Below are positions 55,332 to 64,000 of a stretch of DNA of 64,000 nt, in pieces (position 1 is the stretch's first letter; each line of letters begins with the position of its first letter). The position numbers were made by a program, and so were the translations under genes. The notes below the pieces were generated by a model that was given only the letters and a program-made list of their open reading frames with translations, did no database searches and had not been told where the DNA came from. The stretch is from Annona cherimola. Lineage: Eukaryota > Streptophyta > Magnoliopsida > Magnoliales > Annonaceae. The stretch is taken from contig CM059971.1 of assembly GCA_030490835.1 (NCBI GenBank), positions 104,598,095-104,662,094 of the forward strand, written 5' to 3'.

Positions 55332-55740
55332 CGCAGCTGCGGGTGCTCCCCCCCAGCGGCAGGTATGGATGCGTGGAGGAGGCTCTGACTGATGCTCTGA
55401 GAGACCAAGAAAGCTCTTTGATGGGACGAATGACAGTCAAGAATACCTCAAGGCCGAAGAAACCCGGTACATACTCGGGTCTTGCATTTTCGAGGAATTG
55501 CTGTTGCTGGCAATGGCCACTGGTCTAATAGGTAGACGGACCGCACCGACGCATGCACCCCTGAAATTGTTTAAATATTGCTGAGGCTTGTTTGGGGCCA
55601 TGCCAAAATTTTTATTGGAATTTGTATCTTCGCCGAGAATGTAATAATTCGAAATTAAAAATTATATTAAATATATAAAAAATTATATAATAATTAAAAA
55701 TAATTTTTAAAATTAAAAAAATATTTTGAAAATAAAAATA
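55332..55740 (-). promoter_or_regulatory. 5' UTR and promoter region of the SAWADEE-type gene
   Basis: GC-rich up to about 55560, then AT-rich. No clear TATA box on the minus strand. The native upstream region is limited to about 400 bp before a transposon at 55741-57098. Confidence 0.35.
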
Positions 55741-57098
55741 GGTAAATTTACGTCATAAACCCTCTAATTTTGCGTATTAATATTTTAAATCTCAAAGTTT
55801 GCAAGCATATAAGATCCCGACAAGTTGGGACTTTTGTGTACTGAACCCGTATCCCTTGCGGCGTAAGAAAATCTCCGTCAAGCCTTGTGTATTGACGAAA
55901 ATGCCCATAAGCTCTAGCCGAAATTGTTACTGCCGATTGCAAATCACCGGCATCAATGTGATGGCAGACTAGGGAAGAATTCATGATGAATTTTCATTTT
56001 GGAGAAGATGAGATGGTGTTGCGTAGGGACGAATTCTATTTTGGAGAGATGAGACATCAATTAGGGAGAAGATGACAAAGGTCGGTATAGCTGTAACTTG
56101 GATGGGTTTCACCCGTTGGCATGGAGGCAAGAAGATAGGTTAGGCGAAGTTGATGATAAGGAAGAGGACAAAGGCAAATGAGCAGAATGTGGTTGGCTGA
56201 ATTGGTCTCTAATAGTTTCACCTAAACCATCTTCTTCCTCCAACATTCTGCTCGTTTTCAGCGACATCAGCAAACTCTAGTCTGCAACATTTTGCTCGTT
56301 TTCAACCACCCACTCGTGTTCTAAAAATCCAGCACCGACCATCAACCATAGCAACAGTTGGCAACAACTCATGATTTTCTACTATTCCAACAAATCATTA
56401 AAATCGATGACAAGCCATTAATCCCAACAAACCTCTAAAAAGAAGAAAGCAACCTGCAGATTTTTGCTTCAAAGCAGTGAGATATGTAGTGAATCCGACA
56501 AGCCCCAAATCCACCAACACCCATCTACCGGGCAGTGGAGAAAACATATTGTCACTAATCGCCCGGATTGGTGGTGGTCCTCCATCCAGCACTGGTCACA
56601 AATATCCATTTCCATCACCTTCCGTCATAACTTTAGTAGCTCATTTGATACCTACAACTTTCCACAAATCTATGATGCTGAAATCATTGAAGATGGTGAC
56701 AGTGCAGATGGAGGTTGCTAGTTGGTGCTGAACGGAGGCAAGGGAAATGGCAAGCTATTGCAAGCCGGATCTGGTTGATGGGGATGATGGTGGCTTTTGT
56801 TGGAGAGAAGAGCTGGTGGCAATGACAACGACCTGGGTGTCTCTGCGAGCCATGTGTGGCGGCGATTTGGTCTCCAGTGGAGCAAACAACGACGACGTTA
56901 CTTGATATGGCTACACAAGAATCAAGATAGAGCCGATAGGTATTTTCGTCAATACACAAGGCTTGACGGAGTTTTTCTTACGTCGTGAGGGATAGGGGTT
57001 TAATATGCAAAGGTCAAAACTTATCAGGGTCTAATTGATAATAGGCAAACTTCAGGGTTTATAACGCAAATTTAGAGGGTTTATAACGCAAATTCCCC
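55741..57098. mobile_element. 1.36-kb TIR element, Mutator-like, upstream of the SAWADEE-type gene
   Basis: Left end GGTAAATTTACGTCATAAAC; complemented right end GGGGAATTTGCGTTATAAAC; both continue CCTCTAA. A deeper inverted pair AAGCCTTGTGTATTGACGAA lies near 55880 and 56950. The 10-bp direct repeat AATAAAAATA flanks it (55731-55740, 57099-57108), compatible with a 9-bp Mutator duplication. The interior (about 56000-56930) is less AT-rich with short open frames and no transposase; it may be captured sequence. Confidence 0.8.
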
Positions 57099-57172
57099 AA
57101 TAAAAATACAAATTCAATTCAATAATCTTGTATAATTATAAACCTTGGATTTAGCCCCTCATCGTCTAGCAA

Positions 57173-58198
57173 TTGAAAACCATTGTTGCCTTTCCAATTA
57201 AGTACCCTAAAAGTCATTTAGAGAGCAGGGTACGAAGGAAGCTGAGGTTCTTCTCAAGCAATAAGGGGCAGTGTGCTTTGTCTCCTTTTGGGACAGTAAG
57301 CAAGAATGTCATGGAGAATGCAGAAATGCTAGGAAAGGAGTTGCGCACCCTGATGATTGACGAAACAAAATGTCGCATGATTGATATTATTTGTTCCATC
57401 TGAACATGCAAGAGTTATAAAAAAGAGATTTTTAAAGCCATTATGAGAAATGTATGGAAAACAAGAGGGAAAACCTCTTTTCTAGAGCTAGACAATACTC
57501 TATTCATGGTAGCTTTTAAAAATGCTGAAGACAAGAAGGTAATATTGAATGGAAGGTCGTGGTTATATGATAGGCAAGTGGTGATTCTTAGGGAGGTGTC
57601 AAACCCAATTCGATCCACAGAGATAGCCCTCCATAAATCGCCCCTTTGGATTCAAGTGATTAATGTACCATACTTTATCGGTAAAATGTCTCTAGGATAT
57701 ATGATTGGGGAATCCTCTGAACAATGTTTGCAAGTGAAAGCCACAGAACAGATCATCAAGATCAAAGTTATTTTGGATGTTAGAAAACCTCATCGAAGAG
57801 AAATTTTATACAAATTAGAACACAACAAAAATGGTGGATAAACTTTTCAATATGAAAAGTTTCCCTCCTTTTGTTATGCATGTGGAAAAATGAGACACTT
57901 ATTTAAAGAGTGTCTGGCCATGAATCAGACACTACCAGATAAGAAGGAAGCCAAGCTACCATACAGGAGTCAAATAAAAGCGGACTTCGAACTTCTTTAT
58001 GTCAAAGGGGATTCAAGGCCAAAGAACAAGGTCATCCCCAGATTATACCTAGCTGGATGCGAGGGAGGTGAAGCTATCAACTGCCATTATCCTTATAGCC
58101 ACATTGAATCCAATTTGCAGCAACAAACTAGGGATAGCCAATATGAAGGAGAGATGGGGAAGCAGATGATAGAAGTGGAGGACGTGATGTGCAAGTAG
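57173..58198 (+). pseudogene. LINE ORF1 (gag-like, DUF4283 plus CCHC zinc knuckle), broken
   Basis: 57443-57839 encodes a DUF4283-like block (NTLFMVAFKNAEDKKVILNG, LHKSPLWIQVINVP). After a stop at 57839-57841 the same frame continues with a CCHC knuckle at 57872-57913: C-Y-A-C-G-K-M-R-H-L-F-K-E-C, spacing C-x2-C-x4-H-x4-C. A further internal stop lies near 57400. The protein would bind nucleic acid for the LINE if intact. Confidence 0.85.
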
Positions 58199-58849
58199 GG
58201 TGGTACTTTAATGGGAACAAATATGAGTGAAGGGTATTGTAGTGGAGGAATTGAGGGTCAGGTGGTGTCTACTGATTCACACAGGGGAACAAGAGATGGT
58301 AGATGTGGAGTGGAGTTAATGGTCATTACAAGGACAAAAGTTAATGCCACTAGAAAAGACAACCTGCTGCTATCAACTTTGAACAAGTGAAAGGAGACAG
58401 CACATGAGCTCTTGCAAAGTGAACAACTAATAGGTAGCGCAAGTTTAAAGGAAAGTGAACTCTTGAATACATGGCAGAGACTGACACTAGAAAGTGCGGT
58501 CAATAATGAATTTCAAACCAGGCATATTCATTTGGATCTTTCAGGGAGTGGTTTGCAATTTAAAAAACAACATTTACCTTGTACTAAAGGGCCTCAAGTG
58601 CACCAAAAGAGTAGTCATATGTGGAAGAAGAGTATCATAAATGGACAACACCATGGTGAAAGCTCCTCTAATTTAACTGAAGTTGTCATAAGTGATAAAA
58701 GGAATCATAATGAGGAGAATTGGGATGCGGATGAAGACTCTTTTGGCGACAAAAAACCATGAACAACTCAAAGCAGCGGGAAAATTATTGTTCTAAAAGT
58801 GTAGGTGGAGACTGAGATAACCTCTTAGCTCCACCAAAACAAATGAATA

Positions 58850-59570
58850 TCTTGGCTTAGAATAGTCATGGGCTTAAGAACCCACGTACAATTTGTCACT
58901 TACTTGACATTGTCAAGTATATAGTTTCCACAATTATTTTTTTGATTGAAACAAAACGTACTAATATGGAGATGGAAAGCATTAGGATCAAAAAACATTT
59001 TGATTTTTGCTTAACAGTGGATCGCAATGATCGCAAAGGAGGACTTGCCCTGTTATGGAATAAAGTCATAGATGTTTGCATCCAATCTTATTCGCCTTAT
59101 CATATAGATGTTGTGGTTAACAACAACTGTGGCAAGAGATGGTGTCTTACGGGTATATATGGTAATCCAGTTACACATAGAAGACATAAGACTGGGCAAT
59201 GCTTAGGCTTTTGAGGACACAAGCTCACCTTATTTGGCTGCTAATTGGGGATTTCAATGAAGTCACTTACAACGCAAGATTCTTTAGTGCTTCCAAGACA
59301 ACGGAGAGTCAAATGGAATCTTTCAGACAAGTTATAAATGATCGTGCTTTAATTGACATTAGCTTTGTTGGTCTTACATATACATCGATAAATAATCGAA
59401 GGGGGGATGATTAGGTAGAAGCAAGATTGAATAGGGCCTTAGCTTCTAGTGGTTGGTTATCAATGTTTCCTCTTGCAAAACTACTTCGCTTATTAGCAGA
59501 AGTATCTGATCATTGTCCCATCTTGGTGGACTTGCAGTATAGCCAAGAAATGTCAACCCCCTTATGAATT
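58850..59570 (+). pseudogene. LINE endonuclease (APE type) remnant
   Basis: In changing frames: NSHGL (about 58862), LIETK (about 58940), GGLALLWN (about 59040), GDFNEV (about 59247) and SDHCPI (about 59508). These are the ordered metal-binding and catalytic motifs of LINE APE-like endonucleases. Stops and a frameshift near 59200 break the frame. Confidence 0.85.
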
Positions 59571-60099
59571 TAGATATAAACACTTCTATGGAAGAGATAA
59601 TGGTGCTTGCAGGTGGTACAAAACTCATGATAGTTAGAGGTAGTGAATGATGGGATCACTTTTGTTACAACCTGTAACAAGATAAAGTTGTGGAGAAAAG
59701 CTTATGGTATTGAATTGAGCTTCCAAAGGACACACCCAAAGATCATTAAAGCGGTAACACAGGATTTTATACAAGCTAAAACTTATGAAGCCTTCGGATG
59801 AAAGGGATGCACAAATAAGGGAGCAACAACTAATCGTCAACACATTGCTTGAAGATGAGGAGATCTTATGGAAGCAGTGGGCGGAGGTTAACTAATTGCA
59901 TTTTAAGGACTAAAACACTCAATTCTTTCATAAATGTGCATCAAAAAGAAGAAGAAATAATTATATAATTGCGTTGAAAGGTGCAATTGACCAACTTGTT
60001 TGGGAGTAGAAAATGATGAAAGATCTGGTAGATCAATATATTTAAAAATTTATTCAAGGCTGAAACAATCACAAAAAATAAAGAATAATCGGGCTCATT

Positions 60100-61060
60100 A
60101 CTGCTAGAGTGACAATGGATGATAACCAGATCCTCACCGCCCCTCTCGCAATGGATGAAGTCACCAAGGTAATCAAAGAAATGAACCTAATAAAGGCTCC
60201 TGGTCCAGATGGTATGACAACAGGCTTCTATCAGCATCATTGGAACATTATGGGGAAGGAGACCTTTGATGCTTGCAAAAATTTTCTCAATCTAGAGACC
60301 CCCAACCTTCAAGCATTTATGCTATCAAAGATCAACCATACAACCATTGTCCCATCCCCAAGAAAAGTGGAGCAACAAAGGTCTCAGATTTCAGACCTAT
60401 CGGCCTGTGTAATGTTTTGCATAAAATCTTGGCCATGATGCTAGCTAACAGGCTAAAGGGATGCTTAGACAATCTAATTTTCCAAAAGCAAGGTGCTTTT
60501 GTGCCTTTTATAAAAAAAGTGCTTTTGCTCCTGGTCATCTAATCATGGACAATATGCTTATAGCTTATGATATTCTTCATATCATGAGACGAAAAAAGAA
60601 AGGTAAATGTAGGGCAGTCAAACTTGATATTACAAAAGCCTATGATAAAGTAGATTGGAACTATCTTTGTCAAATCATGAGACAAGTGGGGTTTTCTGAG
60701 AGATGGATTGGCTGGGTATATTATTGTATCTCCATTGTCTCGTATAGGATGTCTGTCAATCATTTCAGGACTGCTTTTTTGGGCCAATTTGTGGTATTGG
60801 TCTAAGAGACCCTCTCTCCCCCTATCTGTTCCTCATATGTGCTGAAGGTTTATCGACTGTGTTAGATGACTATCATAGAAGGGGTCTATTGCACGAAATG
60901 CGGATTAGCAATATAGCACCTATAATCTCCCATCTTTTTTTTTTGCTGACAATGTCCTTTTATTTCTCAAAACAAAAGGCAAGATGTCCTATACCTTAGG
61001 GAGCTTATCAACAATTATGAAAAAGGGTTAGGACAGAAAGTAAATATTTACAAAATAGAC
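60100..61060 (+). pseudogene. LINE reverse transcriptase remnant
   Basis: Shows KAPGPDGM (about 60196), then in another frame VSDFRPIGLCNV (about 60380) and LDITKAYDKVDW (about 60626). QGDPLSPYLF-like sequence follows (about 60800) and, after a frameshift in a T-run, FADNVLLF (about 60942-60965). The catalytic FADD is therefore FADN. Several frame changes and stops. Confidence 0.9.
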
Positions 61061-61164
61061 TTATTCTTCAGCAACGATGTTCCCTCTGAAGTCCAAGATG
61101 AGATGGAAGGTATTCTTGCTTTGCTGGTAGAAGGATTCAACATTACTTAGGTCGACCTGCATGG

Positions 61165-62900
61165 TTGGGAAAATCTTCAATTTCATCAAAGAAAAGATTA
61201 TGGAAGAAAATTCAAAGCCGAAAAGAGAAATTTTTATCATGGGGAGGTAAGGAAGTTTTATTGAAATCCTTGGCACAAGCTATTCCTAATTATACTATAA
61301 GTCTATTTTTCTTTCCGAAGAAGCTCTGCGTAGATATTGAAGCATTAGTGAGTCGCTTTTGGTGGGGTGAAAGAAATGGGAAACAAAAAATTAGTCGGGT
61401 ATCATGGAAGACTATGTGCAACTCCATCCTTGAAGAAGGAATGGGCTTCAGGTTTTTACAGCTTTTTAACTATGCTCTCTTAGCTAAACAGGGATGGAGA
61501 CTTCTTCAAAATCATAACTCCCTCTTGTACAAAGTAATGAAAGCTAGAAATTTTCCACATGGGGACTTTTGGAATTGCAAGATCAAACCAACAGATCCTT
61601 CGCATGGAAAAGCATCCGTAAGGCCTTCAATTTTTTACAAACAGGATACAAATGGAGATTGGGAAATAGGCAAACAATTTGATTCTTGGAGAACTTTTGG
61701 ACTCCACGCAATTAGGGAAAGCTGGTCCTTTACTGGATGGAGTCAATGATGGTTGCAAGGTTGCTAATTTTATAGATTGGCAATGTAGATGTTGAAATGA
61801 AGTGAAAGTTAAAAGTGTAGTAGGAGAAGAGGGATGATGGATTGTCAACTCCATTCCAATCCCTAATTGTGATGAGGAAGACTCAGTTTTTTGGTCTTTG
61901 GAACATGATGACATCTATAAAGTTAAATCTACATATAACTTAGCAATGGCAAAACTCAAAGACAGGGAAAAAATACATATTATCAAATAGAGTTAAATGT
62001 TTTCATAACTCGATGGAGGCTGAAAATCCCCTAAAAATCATTATTTTTTTGTTAGAGACTTCTTTTTAAGTCTTTGCCAACAAACGTTCAATTAGCCAAG
62101 AGGGGGATTTCCACAACTACCACTTGCTTATTTTGCAACGATGGTGTAGAAAATTGATTCCATCTGTTTTGGACCTACTCTGCTGAAAGTTCACATTTCA
62201 TTCACAAATCACTCACCTTACTTCTAGGCTGCTCTTTGAAAATATAAGGGATGTCTTTCATCATTTGATGAACGAATTACACTCTGTCCATTTTTGTTTT
62301 TGCTTTGTACTTGTTGGAGAGTTTGGCACATAAGAAATAAATTCTATACTAAGAGCCTCAAGCTTTCCTTCCCTGATGTCCCTCAATGGACTACAAACTA
62401 CATTCGGATGGTCAACTCAGTTAGGCTCCTAAAGATCTGTAACCAAGTAGTCCCGAAGAGTGCTACCCGAAGGCAGAAATCAAAAGCCGGTTCCTAAAAC
62501 TGATTGTGGATGCTGGAATCAATTTAAACAGCAAGAAAATTAGCGTTGGAGCTGTTATTAGAGATTGCAATGGTGGTTTTGTTGCTGCAACAACGTAGTT
62601 ATTGTGTGAACTGATGGATCCAATTTTGATGGAGGCTCAAGCAATTTTGGAGTCTTAAATGGGTATTGGCACTCCAATTTCATAATATCCAGGTTGAAAG
62701 CAACTCTCTTCTCTTGATTATGTTGCTCAATGATAATGGCAATGTTCATTCCTATCTGTGATCTGTGTGCGCTGGATTAGAAGCTTATCTGGCAATGTGG
62801 ATAATATATTTTCTTTACCCATGTTTTACGTGCAGGAATCACTATTACCCATACATTAGCAAAAATGAATATGTTGGGAGATATAAATGAAAATGTATGA
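61165..62900 (+). pseudogene. LINE C-terminal region: RT thumb, zinc-binding region, RNase H remnant
   Basis: 61165-61749 is a 194-codon open stretch (FLSWGGKEVLLKSLAQAIPN, FWWGE, MGFRFLQLFNYALLAKQGWR) typical of the LINE region after the RT. About 61980-62200 contains WRLKIP, NVQLAKRGI, CLFCNDGVEN, matching the zf-RVT block. About 62490-62580 has VDAGI...GAVIRDCNGGFVAA, the start of the plant LINE RNase H domain; later parts are broken by stops. Confidence 0.85.
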
Positions 62901-63061
62901 TGGGAAAACACACCATCCTATATGTTTCAGACATTGTATTTTGATAATGGTTTCCTTTATGGAGCTTCTAATAGCAATCTCTCCCCCCTCACCACATGTT
63001 TCCAGTGAAGAGTGGTGTTCAGGGTTTCCCATTAGAAATTTTTTTCTTGATCAAAAAAAAA

Positions 63062-63520
63062 ATTTCTATAACTTAAAACAAGATATAAGTTGTAGTAGTT
63101 ATTGTTCACACTTAGAGTGGATTATCCTATAATGAAATTTCTTATTTCTCAAAAAAAAATTCCAATTCCATTGTACCTTTCCCATTCTTAATACACAACA
63201 ATATCTTTTTATCCTACATTCTTATTCCATCCTCATCTCGTACCAGCTATGAATCAATAATTTAAAATTTTGAACTCCTTTTTGGGTTTGGCAATAGTTG
63301 GTTCAACCATGTTAAGATACCTCATCCGGGCATTGTATAATTATAAGTTTATAACATGATAATCCTTAGATAAATTTATAAGCTTGTAATTCTTTGATAA
63401 ATTTTAAAAAATAAATTAATAATTAACTATTATATGATGCACATTAATAAATTTAGCATCCATTATTAGTATGTCCAACAAAAAATAATATTAATATGGT
63501 GTTCTCATATTCAGAATTCC
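63062..63520. other. AT-rich intergenic after the LINE
   Basis: No gene seen. A second A-run at 63151-63159 may be a tail of an adjacent relic. Confidence 0.4.
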
Positions 63521-63784
63521 AGGACATGTTTGACTACATATAAAAATTTTCAAAACAAAATTTTTTAATTTCTATGACTATTTTATTTTTAATTATTTAT
63601 TTACATCTTTTATACCACTATCTTAATTTTCAACCATTTTTATATAATTAACCTATTTATTTTAACTTCATTCTCTTTACTATTCATCGTTACCTCTATT
63701 ACATTACATCATTTTCTCTAATTTTAAAAATTTTTACATCAAAAATTTTTTATTCAAAAGTTTATTACGTCCCAATATACTCTC
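63521..63784. mobile_element. Degenerate Tourist-like MITE
   Basis: AGGACATGTTTGACTACATA at the left and GTCCCAATATACTCTC at the right. Internal words (TTTTAATTATTTATTTACAT, CTATTACATTACATCATTTT) follow the Tourist-like family order. Confidence 0.65.
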
Positions 63785-64000
63785 AGTCAATGTTTATTGA
63801 TATATTTAAAAAAAGCCCAAGGGGCAGCCTACTAAGGCCCACTAGTGCTGGGGTCAGAAACTAATTATAAGATGATTGATCGGGTCAAAATCTCTACTAC
63901 TTGCTGATTACCCTGACTTCTGATCTCATGTTCTTGTCAAGTTTCATGTTCATAATAATTCACGCAATTACGAGAAAATGGTCCTGACCCATTGGAAGCC

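Larger units (their letters stand above)
57140..63061 (+). mobile_element. Decayed L1-type LINE (non-LTR retrotransposon)
   Basis: In order on the plus strand: gag-like ORF1, APE endonuclease, reverse transcriptase, zinc-finger region and RNase H, then an A-run at 63053-63062. This is the plan of plant L1-clade LINEs carrying RNase H. Dozens of stops and frameshifts break every domain, so it cannot move by itself. The 5' end is approximate; no target duplication was found. Individual domains are listed separately. Confidence 0.9.

Overview
The window is nuclear DNA of a flowering plant. The evidence is GT-AG introns, a CDKA-type cyclin-dependent kinase, an intronless DYW-class PPR gene, dense short inverted-repeat transposons (MITEs), a tRNA-like SINE and a plant L1-type LINE. 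The species, and whether it is a eudicot or a magnoliid, cannot be settled from this sequence.

Four intact protein genes can be modelled. (1) CDKA, plus strand, coding 1139-9882 in eight exons, 294 aa, with a probable 5' UTR intron. (2) A DYW-type PPR RNA-editing factor, plus strand, 12093-13874, intronless, followed by a decayed tandem partial copy at 14138-15125. (3) A FUSC/aromatic-acid-exporter-like membrane protein, minus strand, coding 24449-18544 in three exons, 803 aa, with a 3.4 kb first intron. (4) A SAWADEE-type chromatin-reader-like protein, minus strand, coding 55331-47655 in five exons, 998 aa, carrying about ten degenerate R-V-T-R-S motifs. All splice junctions keep frame, but they are read by eye.

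The rest is mostly transposon-derived. CDKA introns hold an LTR-type remnant, a Tourist-like MITE, a SINE with a 13-bp target duplication, a perfect fold-back element and a cluster of hairpin-ended MITEs. Position 10569-10902 holds a MITE with long perfect inverted repeats and a 9-bp duplication. At 24.7-29.2 kb two hAT-like elements lie head to head around inverted 230-bp arms, just upstream of the FUSC-like gene; one carries a captured PPR gene fragment. The stretch 29.2-47.6 kb has no recognisable gene and is filled with MITEs, some nested. Position 57.1-63.1 kb is a heavily mutated L1 LINE (gag-like ORF1 with CCHC knuckle, endonuclease, reverse transcriptase, RNase H).

The genes show no operon-like or pathway link. 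The most unusual structures are MITE families whose terminal inverted repeats are themselves hairpins, the inverted composite next to the FUSC-like promoter, and the motif array in the SAWADEE-like protein.
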